From Neonectria sp. B-13 (Eukaryota > Ascomycota > Sordariomycetes > Hypocreales > Nectriaceae), in assembly GCA_002682825.1 (NCBI GenBank), contig NOKP01000002.1:3007063-3071062 (forward strand): a stretch of DNA of 64,000 nucleotides, written 5' to 3'. A model generated the notes under the pieces. The model was not told the origin of the DNA and did not search any database. It saw only the letters and a list, made by a program, of their open reading frames with translations. Positions within the stretch are counted from its first letter, which is position 1, and each line of letters begins with the position of its first letter. This document shows positions 25,422-36,162 of this stretch, piece by piece. The translations under genes and the position numbers were made by a program.

Positions 25422-26870
25422 TTAGAGGAAGTAGTCCGGAGTTCCTGAGAAGAATTAGCAGGTTGAACCTAAGAGGCTCACGCATTGTATGAGACTTACG
25501 CCTTGAGACCATCGGCTCGCCTGCTCTGGGGCAAGGGTCGAATTGCAAGCTGTGCCTGGGTTAGTCTTTGAATGGGTCATTGTGGGAAGCCGTAACATAC
25601 AAGGTGTACTTCAGGTGCTCATCAATCTCCATGATAGCGGCCTGGTTACCACATCGGTAGCAGTAGTTGGGTGCTGGTAGTGATGCGTTAGTCCAAGCTC
25701 GAGGTCGGCTGGTGTGGGTTGCACAAGCAGGGCAACGTACCTGAGAAGATGGTCACGACATTCCGGTCTTGGGACCAGTTGTAACCCTCCATAACAAGCT
25801 GATGGGCTCGTGCGATCAAAGTCAAGCCGTTGTTGTGATTGAACGCCTCCGAAATGTCCTGGCCGAAGGTGTACCCCGCACCGCGGGGAGATATTCCCCA
25901 GCCGCAGCGGTCATCGGGATCTGACCACAGGAGATCGCACATGGGGCCCTCGTGGGGAACCTCCTGGATGCGGTCCAGGGCGCGGATGTTGTCGAGCGTG
26001 TCAATGCTGGGAGACAGACCGCCGTGAAGACAGAAGATCTGGTTGTCGATGAGGGCGGTGAGGGGGAGGTAATCGAACAGGTCGGTGAAATACTTCCACA
26101 CGTTGGCGTTGCCGTACTTCCGGAGGCACTCGTCGTAGAAGCCGTAGACTTGGGTGATCTGACGGGACTCGTGGTTGCCGCGGAGGATGGTAATGCGCTG
26201 GGGGTATCGGATCTTGAGGGCGACAAGGAGAGTGACGGTCTCGACCGAATAGTAGCCTCTATCGACGTAATCACCTGGAATCTAGGTCAATCTCTGCGCT
26301 ACGGCATATCACCTCGGGTGGTGCGTACCCATGAAGAGGTAGTTGGTGTCGGGGTTGGGGCCGCCGATCTTGAACAGCTCCATCAGGTCGTGGAACTGGC
26401 CGTGGATATCACCGCAGACGGTGACGGGGCATTTCTGGCGAGAGAGGTCAGATCCAGCACCTCGCTGGCGGGTGCGCGTATTCAACGTACCACTGGCTGG
26501 ACATTTGACTCCTCTTGTAAGACTTCTCGTGCCTGTATTTAGAATTAGCAGGGCGCCCCTGTGGATCACGCGAGGACACCGTCGCAGCAAGCTGCCCGAG
26601 GGGAGGACGCGACGAGGCCATCGTCCATGACAGGTCAAGAGCCTCGGCGAGGCCCTCGAGCAGCTCAAGCACCGTACCCCCCCACTGTTTCTCGCCTGTT
26701 TCTCATCTCACCTTGTCGCAAAGTCTCTGGACATCGGGCTCAGCCAGCTGCTTGCAGGTCATCAAGCTCTCGATCCAGCCATCGAGGGTGGGGATGGTGG
26801 TGGGCTCGAGGTTGAGGACAGGCGAAGCCTCGGCGGGCGCTCGCCCGACGTCCTCCATATTAGTGTCCAT
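25422..26870 (-). CDS. Ser/Thr protein phosphatase PP2A catalytic subunit
   Basis: Catalytic subunit of protein phosphatase 2A, a metallophosphatase that dephosphorylates Ser/Thr in cell cycle, signalling and polarity pathways, working with scaffold and B subunits. Seven exons (26870..26712, 26532..26491, 26434..26329, 26274..25741, 25673..25601, 25549..25500, 25444..25422) give 328 aa, all junctions in frame. Metal-binding signatures are intact: GDIHGQF (about residue 75), [15 protein letters not shown], and the later HGG and HQL positions. The C terminus RRTPDYFL is the PP2A tail whose Leu is methylated and whose Tyr can be phosphorylated. An N-terminal extension ([15 protein letters not shown]) of about 20 residues is usual in filamentous fungi. 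The start at 26870 has context TCCATGGAC. This is highly conserved and almost certainly essential. Confidence 0.96.
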
Positions 26871-27971
26871 GGTTCGAGGGCGCGGTTGGGAGGCGGTTGG
26901 CGAAGGGTGAACTGGGAGAAAATGACGTTGGCGTCGGGGTTGACGTTGACGTTGCGGTCACGCCTGAATCGCGAGCGGTGGGGCACGGGGCACAGAGGCG
27001 GCGTCAAGGGGGGCGGAGAATGCGGGCGAGCAGGAAAAAGAGCGGAGAGGAGGCAGCGCGAGCGGTGATCGGGCGTAGGGGCGGGAGGTGCGTTGAAGTC
27101 GTGGAGACGCACACGACACGGTTTGTTGGCGGATGGTTTTGGTGGTGGGCAGAGATGAGGGAGGGAGAGGGAGGGATGTCGATACGTTAGTTGGGGGGGC
27201 TCCAGGCTCAGCCTTGGCTTTGGGCTGGGGATTGCTGCGTAGGTACAAGCCTTAGGTTCGCTTAACCGCGCTGTGGCGGGAGACCAACAGTGGCGACATC
27301 GCTGATTGTGGCGGGGAGCACTCCTTGTCTTCCCTCCTCCTCCTTCCTTCCTCCTTCCTCCTGCCTCCTTCTTACCCTTGCAACCTACAGTCAATCTCCT
27401 CCCGCTCCCGGCCATTCGCCGCTTGTGGCGCTGGTACGTACCACTTTTAAAAAGTCAGCACAGCATCCAAGATCGAGAGTCAACCGTGGCAGGTCCTCAT
27501 CTGGATTTCCCCGTCTACCTGGAATGGCGCGAACGAGTGAATAAAAAGTCTCTTCTAGTGTAGAAAATCAAACACCAGCGCAGTGGTTCTGACCACAGCC
27601 CAATCCGCCTCTCAATTTGAAGTTCTTCTTGCATGGGCTTCACCTTGATTTCATCAATCTGACGTTATGAAGTAGGTACTCCGTAGTAGTGCATGCGCCA
27701 CATTTGATAGCATTCCGTTCTATGTACTAATTAAAGCATCCTACTTCGTAGACACTTTGAAGTGATAACAAGATGGAAACATGACTGGTTACTGACACAG
27801 TAACAACACGAATGTACGGAACCATCCCTCTCAAAACGCTTCTGTCCAATATGGTAATCTCTCAAATTCCTTCAACCTCAATCAACTCCAAAATCCCTGT
27901 TCAGCCTTGTTCTCTCAACTCATCTTTAACTCTGAGCACACTGCCTACCACGTTATACGTTATTCATTTCC
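26871..27971. other. PP2A promoter region and Exo84 3' space
   Basis: About 1.1 kb without a supported gene. Sequence just upstream of the PP2A start is GC-rich and purine-biased, and there is a CT-rich tract (CCTCCTTCC-type) at about 27330-27375. The minus frame 26762..27415 overlaps the PP2A first exon in another frame and is low-complexity. Confidence 0.5.
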
Positions 27972-30100
27972 TCAGGACAGGCCCAGCCCGATCGGGACCT
28001 CCCGTTCCGCCGGCGGCTGCTCTAGGCCCTGTCCTACAAGGTTCATAAAGTCTAACCCAACTTCAGACAGCTTCTTGGCGTGCTCCTTGGCCCTCTCCAT
28101 GCACTGAGTCCATACGGGACCGTCGGGCTCTGTGCTGCTGAGTTGCCTCGCTAGAATCACATTGAATGCATCCACCTCCTCCTTGGCCCACTTGACACAC
28201 GCGCTCATCATCGGCGGCGGGAAGCACGATTGGAAGCACTGCACCGTGTTGTGGATGACCATGAAGTAAACAAAGGACACCTCCCAGATGTAGAGGTGCA
28301 GGTCACCCTGGAAAATGCATTGTCTGTGAAATATCGTGTTAGCGTGCCTGTATCCTGGTATTCCTCGATATTCCTCGGAATTTCACTGACCTGGATCGCT
28401 TGAGAATCTTGCCACTCCTGGCGGTCAAGTATGACTCCCTGGCCTTGTCTTCAAAGCCCAGCCTCGTCAACCAGCTGACGTTGCGTCGCGTCTTCGTCTG
28501 TTCATTGTGCGTCAACTCCAACCCGCGAACGATCATGCCTGCTAGCTTGGCACACCGTTCCTCGACCTTGAAGTTGATAAAGTCCTGAGCAACGGCGTTA
28601 TTCTTCAGTCCTCGAGCCAGGCCTTTCAGTTTCTCCACGCGGGCCACTGCAGGCTCGAAACACTGCAGGGCAATGTCAATGTCGAGCTCATCCATCTGGC
28701 TCTCGACCCAGCGCAGGTTCTGTTGGTTGCCGTCTACTTCGATGAGCATGTCCTTGATGTCCGACAGGGTCGCAAGTAGCTCCGTCTTCTGAAGGAGACC
28801 GGGGTCTCGGGATGCAAAGTAGTTGATGGTTTCTCGGGCCTTGTTATTCGCCTCCATTTCGGAGCGAAGCCCCTTGCGGAGCTCCTCCACGGCCTTGCGG
28901 ACGTTCAGCAACAGGCTCTTCTTCTCGGGGTCTTCCGGTTTCTCCGTCCGATAGATGAAAGATTCCTGGCCAACCCCTCGAACCATGATTGCATCAGCCA
29001 GCTTGTTCCGGCTTCCACTTGACGACTCCCCAGTGCTCAGCATGTCCACAACCTCTACATCCAGCAAGGGCCAGCAGCGATCAGCCACCATCTTCATCAT
29101 CGGTCCTCGAGCGTCAGCAGCTGAGCCATCCGTCTTTCGCTTCTTACGCGAAGCGATGAGGAGGTGGTCGTTGAGCAAAAATATCTGCATGGCCCGACGG
29201 GACTTGTAGGTTGCGTTGTCCAGCTCGATCCAAGGACCCGCGTTCTGGGCAACATGTCGCCCGGCCGCGTTAGGCAGGAACTTCTGCGACCCTTCCACGT
29301 TCTTGTACAAAGCTTGCATCTGCGAGTTCCAAAGTGCGCTTCTATCGGCAACAGAGCTACGCTTGTCCCGCTTTGACAAGGTGGAGATCTCTCCTGTCAC
29401 GTTGGCATCTTCGCCCTTCATGGACGCCGCCCGCAGAGCAGTCGTGTTGACCTTGAGGTCCGACATAAGATTCTTGAGGGCTCTCATCTCGCTCTTGAGC
29501 TTCTCTGCCTCCTTGCTGATCTTGATGAACTGGGTCCGATTCTGCATAACGCTTTGTTGTAGGTCGCTCGCTGCCCGCGACTTGAGCATACGCAGTGAAT
29601 CTTCAAACTCGCGAATCTGGTCTTCGGTCGCATCGCTCAAGATTTTGGATACATATTGATCTGGGATGAGGGCGGGGTCTCGCAATGCTTTGATATCGAC
29701 AACCGGCGCAGCTCCGCCTCGCGAGGGAGGTGGGCGATCGTGTCCGCGGTCTCTGGGCTCGTAGGTAGCCAGCGAGGGTGGCGGGGGCATAGGCGGGGCT
29801 CCGTCATAGCCAGCAGGCACATTGTTGAAGCGGATTGAGTAACGTCGCTTCACGAGATCGGATGTCTGGGTGATTCAGTGAGCATGGGGGATCCTCCAGA
29901 GCAACGGGGACGGAGCGCACCTTGCCGCCAGCAATAGGCGGCGGACGGGGTCGAGTTCGAGAGGCCGGCTCTGCGTTAATCGATTCCTTGGGCGAGCCAT
30001 CCTGAGCGATGGGGGCGGAGATCTGTCGGGGAGCGCTGATGGTGGGCCGCTTCTTCCTCTTGCCGCTGCGAAGGGATATCTTGCTACGCTCCTCGGACAT
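27972..30100 (-). CDS. exo84: Exocyst complex component Exo84
   Basis: Subunit of the octameric exocyst that tethers secretory vesicles to the plasma membrane at growth sites such as hyphal tips. Three exons (30100..29921, 29865..28391, 28323..27972) give 668 aa. The N terminus is basic and Pro-rich, followed by RRYSIRFNNVP and a Pro cluster. The Vps51/Exo84 coiled region follows (LIPDQYVSKILSDATEDQIREF through about residue 260), then a PH-like domain (about 290-400; LNDHLLIASRKK and WPLLDVEVVDM), then the long helical C-terminal bundle. The last exon is confirmed by RQCIFQGDLHLYIWEV joining across the intron. Length matches fungal Exo84. It is divergent from Tom20. Confidence 0.93.
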
Positions 30101-30732
30101 GGTGGGCGAGTGCTGCGTCTGTAGAGGAGCAGAGGGTGAATTTCGAAGGTAGAATCAGAGCAGGAACTGGAGGCAAGAACAGAGAAGGCCGTCGAGGCTG
30201 TCGTCGAGAAACCCAGTCGCGGCGAGTCGTGAGGGTGGTGTTGGAGTTTCACTGAAGCATGCCTGGCAATGGCGCCAGTAGTCAGGCAGCTTGAGCTCCT
30301 GCTCAGCCTCCCGTGCCGTGGTCTCCCAGGCCACCTCATAGATCCCCGGAGCCGGCGGTACGTACCTCGATACGTACCCGAACAGCTTCCCTTGAGCTTC
30401 GAGGCTGGGAGGCCGGGGTTTATCCGCCAGAGGGAGCATGAGCCGCCCAATCAACGGTCCGAGCTCGGCCGTCTCGCCTGGGCTAGCGCATCATGTGCAC
30501 AGTGTGCACCGCAGTGGCAGTTTGGACATGGTCCTAAAAAATTGGTTTCCAATCGCGACGCCTCGACTCGAAAGCTCCCGCTTAATTCTTGCTGGCAATC
30601 ATTGACGACGTAATCCCCTCTTCGCCCCGTCACCGTCCTCTTTGCGTGCCGGGCCTTTACAGCAATCGACTTTACCCTCTCGCTTCTCGCTAGCTCCCGC
30701 TCAGCTCAGCTCACGCCAATCCATCCGCCAAC
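30101..30732. promoter_or_regulatory. Bidirectional promoter between Exo84 and Tom20
   Basis: 632 bp between two divergently transcribed housekeeping genes. A near-palindrome GGTACGTACC...GATACGTACC lies around 30357-30380. CT-rich sequence precedes the Tom20 start. No other coding sequence is supported. Confidence 0.55.
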
Positions 30733-31458
30733 ATGGTCCAGCCCTCCGCCATGGTGACGGCATCCGTCGCAACCGTTGCCACCGCTGTCGTCGGTAAGCT
30801 TCCTCCAGGGCGTCCCGCACTGCCGCTGCTGTGGGCGACGATGCAGAGCCATTGCTAACTCGTATCCCCCCCCTGGAAGGATACGCCATTTACTTCGACT
30901 ACCAACGACGCAACCAGGCTGAATTCCGCCGCAACCTTAGGAGGAACGAGCGCAAGCAGGCGCGGGCCGAGAAGGAGGAGGCCGAGGCTTCAACCCAGCG
31001 ACAACGCTACTCCATCCGGGCCAAGGTCGAGGAGGCCAAGGAAGAGGGCTTCCCCACCGGCGTCGAGGAGCGTGAGGCCTTCTTCAACGAGCAGGTCATG
31101 GCCGGCGAGGTTCTGAGCCAAGATCGTACGAGAGCCCTCCCGTCAACAGCATGCATGAACGGTATATTGACCATAAATACAGCTACCAAGGCTTTGGAGT
31201 CTGCCCTGGCCTTTTACAAGGGACTCAAGGTCTACCCTGCCCCTGGTGACCTCATCCGCATCTACGACAGCACCGTTCCCAAGGTAAGAACAACAAGCAG
31301 ACAGCTTCCTCCTCAATTCCTCAAAACTAACAATGCCACAGCCCATATTAGACCTTCTTGCCGAAATGATCGCTTACGACTCGTCACTTGACATTCGGGC
31401 ACCTGCTACCCCCGCAGGCATCAACCTGTCCGACATCCCTAACGTTGGCCTCGACTGA
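30733..31458 (+). CDS. tom20: Mitochondrial import receptor Tom20
   Basis: Outer-membrane receptor of the TOM complex that recognises mitochondrial presequences. Four exons (30733..30793, 30880..31125, 31183..31283, 31342..31458) give 174 aa. The N terminus is a single membrane anchor ([19 protein letters not shown]), followed by the basic, Arg-rich linker [25 protein letters not shown]. The presequence-binding domain follows: [23 protein letters not shown], then the TPR-like helix [16 protein letters not shown] and [23 protein letters not shown]. The acidic/hydrophobic tail ends IPNVGLD. Introns have good branch points (GCTAAC at 30855) and all junctions keep frame. Length is normal for fungal Tom20. 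Confidence 0.95.
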
Positions 31459-31761
31459 ATGGAGACAACAAAATGTCTCTTGAATTCTGGTTCCCCTCCG
31501 CTCTTGGCAAACCAGTTACGAAAACACCCAACCCCAAAAAACTGAACCACAGGCTCGGAATGCCCCGGGCCCTAAAATCCGATATGGAGACCTGACGGCC
31601 TTCGATGTACCATAGTCTCGCTCTTTCAACTTCCATAGAGCTTTGTGTAAACAGGTGTACGTTGAACGAATCCGGAATGGACCTAGGAACGGCAATGTTG
31701 GCAGCGTTTCCGCAACACATCACGAAGTTTAATACTTTCTTTTACTACTCCTCCGTTGGTC
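31459..31761. other. Short convergent intergenic region
   Basis: 303 bp between the Tom20 and TYW1 stops, holding only 3' UTRs as far as I can see. Confidence 0.6.
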
Positions 31762-34143
31762 TTAGGATGATACCTCGATCTTCCGCCCCTTTCTGTCCAC
31801 TCTGTCGTCCCTCGGGTCAAAGCCCCCGTTGCCCCAGGTAGCCCACTCGGGGGTCGCCTCTCCCATGTAGTCCTCAGGCTTCCAGTCACCATCGACACCC
31901 CGCTCCTCCAAGAGCTCAAAGAACTTCTTGTAATCGATGGTGGTGTGCCATTTGCCGTCCACCTTGAACCTGTCACTCGCCAAGAGGATGCAGCAGCTGT
32001 GCGCATGTTCGGCCGCGATGCCATATGCGAGACCCTTCTCCTGCAGTCTCTTCTCCAAGGCCTTGACGAAGTCGCAGACTTCCCAGTAGAATGGGACGTT
32101 GGACATGGTCAGTCCGGCGTTGGAAGACGTAGAGGTGCCGCAGTATGTGACGCCCTTGACCTCGACGAAGCAGGGCAGACCCTTTTCAACGAGTTTCGCG
32201 TAGCCCTCGGCCTCTTCCTCTACATTGAAGCCCTTGACCAGCGTGAGCCGGAACACTGTCCGGTGGCGGAAGCGCTTCTCGCGGAGGATTTCCAGACACC
32301 GTTGGAACCTCTCCCAGAAGTCCCGGTGGAGAGGCCTGTCGATCCTGCGCAACGACTCCTTGTCGGCGGCATCAATGGACACATACAGTTGCGTGACAGC
32401 CTTCAGCGCCGCCAGTTGATCGGGATGCTGTGCGTTGCAGACCAAGAAAGAAGAGATTCGCTCAGCGTGCAGCATTTCCAGAAACTCGTTGATGTAGGGG
32501 TAGAAGATGGGCTCCCCTACGAGCGACAGAGCGCAGTGACGAATCTGCATGGCCTCTGCGAATCGCTCTGCTCGGACACCCGGCATACCGCGCAACATCT
32601 TGATCTTCTTGTAGTGGTTCAGCTTGACGCCATCAAAGATCAAGTCGGGCGGGTCCACCACCCATCGCCAGGTTGTTCCCACTGGGTTCGTGCCGTGGCG
32701 CCAGCAGAACACGCACTTGTTTGAGCAAGAGAGAGAGGGCGTCGTTTCCATACATTGGTGAGAGTTGATGCCGTAGAAGGAGAACTTGTAGCAGGACCCT
32801 CTGCCACGCAGGGCCGACTTGGTCCAACGGCAGGTCTTGACTCCAGAGTGGGAGCCCACAATGGCATATCCTTGCTTCGTCAAAGAGGCGTAGGTGGGCG
32901 AGTCCTTAGCCACCATCTCCTTTGGCCCTCGAACCGCTACCTTCTTCTTGGTCGACGAGCCGTATGAAGTAAAATCAATCGCGAGAGGTGCTTTTCGAGT
33001 AATTGTTGAGCTGTCATCTTTCTGAATCATGCGTCCAAGATCCTCCACGTCGCCCAAAGCTGTTCCTGAGTTTTTCTTCTTGTTGTTTTCGTTTGGTTCA
33101 TCGTCAAAGAGCACCTCGCCATCATCTTCGTCTTCTGCCTCCTCCTCGACGTCGCTCTCATCGGGGGCTCCACTGCCAGGGAGTCCTTCGCCGAGACTCC
33201 CGGTACGAGCAACGTATCCGATTACTTCTTGGACGCCCTTTGTCCACTCTTCAAGTCTCTCCACGTGATCGCTTTTCATGTCTCCCATTCCAACCGGGTA
33301 GGCCCTCTTTCGTCCGGTCAACTTGGCCATCCACTTGTCAATGTCTTTCGCCTGGAAGCAGAAACCTTCCGGCTCAGTAGGCCAGTTCTCTTTGTCACCG
33401 AATCCAAACACCGAGTATCCTAGCAGAGGTGATAGAGGGGCAGTATCAATGCGGAAGTCATGGTGCGTCTCCTGAAGATGCTCAAGAAAGGTGTCGTTGA
33501 TAGAGTCGATATTGTAGCTTGGGATGAGGAATAGGTAAACCTGGTCAACATCGCCGTGTACCTTGGACGGAGCAATAAAATAATCATCAAAGTCAAGGTC
33601 CGTCAAATCGCACAGCTCCGGCTTCAGGAATGAGCGGCCAGACTGTTTGGCCAATTGATCCACAGAGCCCTCGAGGCTCTTGACGTATTCCCGCGCAATC
33701 TTCTCCGACTTGGTGGTGACAGACGAGAAGAAGACTAAGATAAGGACGGGGCGACTTAGGTCCATCTCAATATCGGGCAATTTGGAAGGCTTCTTGGCCA
33801 GCCCTCCTTTGATTCTTCGAGGTCCTTGTGACTTGACATCCCGTTTCGGTTCGGGCTCAGTCTTTACGGCCGGGGTCTTCTCCTCAATTGCGACCTTCTC
33901 TGGCTCCTGATAGAGCTTCGGAAGTACGACTAACTCGGTCTTCTCATTGTTGATGTGGAGATAGATTCGTGCCGCACAGAGGATCGCGAGAAGGGCGAAA
34001 AGGATCGGGGTGCGATGGACGTGCCAGACTTCGACCAGATCTAAGAGCCAAGTTAGAGGCGTTACACGACAGGAGGGAGCCACAAACCTACCATCGACCA
34101 ATGATTCGAGCCGGAGAGGCGACGAATGGTTCGTCCAGTCCAT
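31762..34143 (-). CDS. tyw1: tRNA 4-demethylwyosine synthase TYW1
   Basis: Radical-SAM enzyme of wybutosine synthesis: it condenses N1-methylguanosine-37 of tRNA-Phe with pyruvate to form the tricyclic base. Exons 34143..34092 and 34040..31762 give 776 aa. An N-terminal TM helix (RTPILFALLAILCAARIYLH) suggests ER anchoring as in yeast. A flavodoxin-like domain follows (VLILVFFSSVTTKSEKIA through about residue 300), then an acidic linker, then the radical-SAM domain with the CSNKCVFCWRHGTNP cluster (Cys456, 460, 463) and downstream GEP and SIDAADKESLRRIDRP. The intron 34041-34091 is 51 nt with GTAGGT donor, CTCTAAC branch point and TAG acceptor; because 51 is a multiple of three and contains no stop, the unspliced frame is also open. 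TYW1 lies downstream of the SSU1-like gene on the same strand. Confidence 0.94.
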   Translation of the reverse strand: MDWTNHSSPLRLESLVDGRFVAPSCRVTPLTWLLDLVEVWHVHRTPILFALLAILCAARIYLHINNEKTELVVLPKLYQEPEKVAIEEKTPAVKTEPEPKRDVKSQGPRRIKGGLAKKPSKLPDIEMDLSRPVLILVFFSSVTTKSEKIAREYVKSLEGSVDQLAKQSGRSFLKPELCDLTDLDFDDYFIAPSKVHGDVDQVYLFLIPSYNIDSINDTFLEHLQETHHDFRIDTAPLSPLLGYSVFGFGDKENWPTEPEGFCFQAKDIDKWMAKLTGRKRAYPVGMGDMKSDHVERLEEWTKGVQEVIGYVARTGSLGEGLPGSGAPDESDVEEEAEDEDDGEVLFDDEPNENNKKKNSGTALGDVEDLGRMIQKDDSSTITRKAPLAIDFTSYGSSTKKKVAVRGPKEMVAKDSPTYASLTKQGYAIVGSHSGVKTCRWTKSALRGRGSCYKFSFYGINSHQCMETTPSLSCSNKCVFCWRHGTNPVGTTWRWVVDPPDLIFDGVKLNHYKKIKMLRGMPGVRAERFAEAMQIRHCALSLVGEPIFYPYINEFLEMLHAERISSFLVCNAQHPDQLAALKAVTQLYVSIDAADKESLRRIDRPLHRDFWERFQRCLEILREKRFRHRTVFRLTLVKGFNVEEEAEGYAKLVEKGLPCFVEVKGVTYCGTSTSSNAGLTMSNVPFYWEVCDFVKALEKRLQEKGLAYGIAAEHAHSCCILLASDRFKVDGKWHTTIDYKKFFELLEERGVDGDWKPEDYMGEATPEWATWGNGGFDPRDDRVDRKGRKIEVSS

Positions 34144-34674
34144 CTCGGGCAGGCTGTTGTTGCGTCAGAGGCACAGCACGCTGACGAGAACGTTGAATCT
34201 GTGGTTTCGCTCTTCAGTTCCTTCCGTCTGGGGAAAAGGTATTTTGCCCCGCCACTAACAATTTTGGTGGGGGCGCCCCTCCGTTCGTCATTGCGCATCG
34301 CCAATCGAATGGCTGCGATTTGATCAGCGAACCACACGCCGCGAATGTCCTCGCTACGGCTTCCTACCTCTTTCGACTGCTTTTGAAGTTTGAGATATTC
34401 TTCAACTCGTCTCGTAAACATCACAAGTCAACAATGCGATTGATTTTCTTTGTTTAAATTATTATGCCTACAAAGCCTAGTCGTTTAATTCCTCGCTAAA
34501 TCACATGTTTTTTGGTACTCCTGTCTCTGCATCAGCTGGTATGTTACCTTTTGCTTGCTGTTGAGGAGAGATGCTATGCTATATGTTCATCGTATGAGGG
34601 AAAGAAGAGAAGGAAACTCGAGAGGAAATTATGATGCAGGTGGCACCGGTTTTGCAAACTTGACAGAGGGTCAC
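34144..34674. promoter_or_regulatory. TYW1 promoter region with overlapping upstream ORF
   Basis: 531 bp between the SSU1-like stop and the TYW1 start. A minus-strand frame opens with ATG at 34421 and runs 119 codons to 34062, past the TYW1 start codon in a different frame. If the transcript begins upstream of 34421 it would act as an overlapping upstream ORF; otherwise it is chance. No known domain is seen in its product. Confidence 0.4.
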
Positions 34675-36162
34675 CTAGACCCTCCTGTCAGACCCTGCTG
34701 CTTGAGACTTCTCTCTCAAATCTTTCAAGCACGGCGCATGGAACATCTCGCCTGTGACGACTAGCTTGATTGTTCTGGTTGCAACCACAATCCACAACAG
34801 CAAAACCGAAAGGGAAAGAATCTAGTTAATACACCGTCAGAATTGCCCAAAGAGGAACCGACAAGTAGACTTACCATCGAAGCCACCTTGAAGAAGTCAC
34901 TATCGAGGTTCTCTGCCAGGGCGCTGGTGCATGTCGCGAGCACACCCAACGGAAAGGTGAACCCCCACCAGCCCATATTAAACGGGAAGTTATGCATCGT
35001 AGTGATGCTGATGAGCGCAAACGATAGCCAAACTAGGGCGAACCCCCACATAATAATAGCCAGGAACACGCCCAGGACGTAGAGAATCTCCCCGCCACGC
35101 ACACCCAGAGATCCAAACGCCTGGGTCTCCGGGAGCAGCTTCATGGCCACCTTTCCGAGTTGCTGGATGCCAAACCCGCCCTGGCCCAACGGCCCGATGG
35201 GCAGGAACACGGAGACGATGACCTCCTTGGGTGGGATGGAGTGAATGGTGAGCCGGTGGAAGTACAGCGCCAGCACACAGGCAGAGAAGGACTCGCCGAT
35301 CCCCCAGAGGACGTAAGACGTGATGACGGTGGTCATGGCATGGTTTGGGTTGGGCAGCACCTCGGCAATGATGCCCCCTGACGCAGCCGCGACGACTGCG
35401 GGGACGATGGGGAGGAGGAGGGCAGCGGTGATGTTCTGCAGTCCCGGTCGATGCCGGTGCATGACGATAAAGGGCATGGTGATGCAAGTCGCAATTGACA
35501 ACCACACGTCAATCCACCAGAAGGCCCACGCCAAGTAGATGAACCCATCACCCCACTGCTTACAACAAAACACCATCATATTGATGATTGCTGCTCTCAC
35601 GTCAGCGTTCCGCGTTGCTTGAAAAGGACAGGCGCGAACCTACTGGCAAAAGCCATGGGAAAGCACCCCAAGAACAAGGACTGGCCGGGGTGGGAGATCA
35701 TGGCCCCCCAGATTTCAGGATACAGCGCATAGCGGGCTATCGACAGCCCCAGAAAGACGACGAATAACAACACGTTTAGGCCGAAGAAGGCGTATGAGAT
35801 GTACTGCAGCCATGCTGCATTGTAAGGGAGGTTATGGAGAAGAATGGAGACCACCCCCGTCCCCATGTTGACCGCGAACCATCTGTACATGCTGTTAGTT
35901 CGGGGCAGAAATACCATGCAGTCAAGACACCTGGTTGGAGCCATTCTCACCCATCCTGTCACCCGATACGTCGTACAGAGCAAGGATGGTAGAAAGGCTG
36001 GATGGTTGGATAGCCAGATGGCACTTACGACGGGGTGAAATTCCGCACAACCCGACGCCAGCCGACGTTCTCCTTGCATGGCAGCGTTGATTCACACGGC
36101 CGGGGAGGCCCGTCGCACGCGGGTTGACCGTTGGAACACGGAGGAGTAGTCGTGTCAGACAT
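34675..36162 (-). CDS. ssu1: SSU1-type sulfite efflux pump (TDT family)
   Basis: Plasma-membrane exporter of the tellurite-resistance/dicarboxylate transporter family; fungal Ssu1 proteins export sulfite. Four exons (36162..36029, 35882..35644, 35590..34875, 34821..34675) give 411 aa. The cytosolic N terminus is followed by about ten TM helices: WFAVNMGTGVVSILLHNLP, GCFPMAFATIINMMV, GIGESFSACVLALYFHRL, SVFLPIGPLGQGGFGIQQLG and FNMGWWGFTFPLGVLA are all characteristic of Ssu1. The last exon adds the final helix and VVTGEMFHAPCLKDL, the usual Ssu1 C terminus. The start at 36162 gives an N terminus with several cysteines. The gene is head to head with cysteine dioxygenase across a 1,023-bp promoter. 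Since cysteine catabolism by that enzyme generates sulfite, the pair makes biochemical sense. Confidence 0.92.

Noticed and set aside
26762..27415. 217-codon minus-strand frame upstream of PP2A
   Set aside because: Overlaps PP2A exon 1 out of frame and is low-complexity; the PP2A model is certain.
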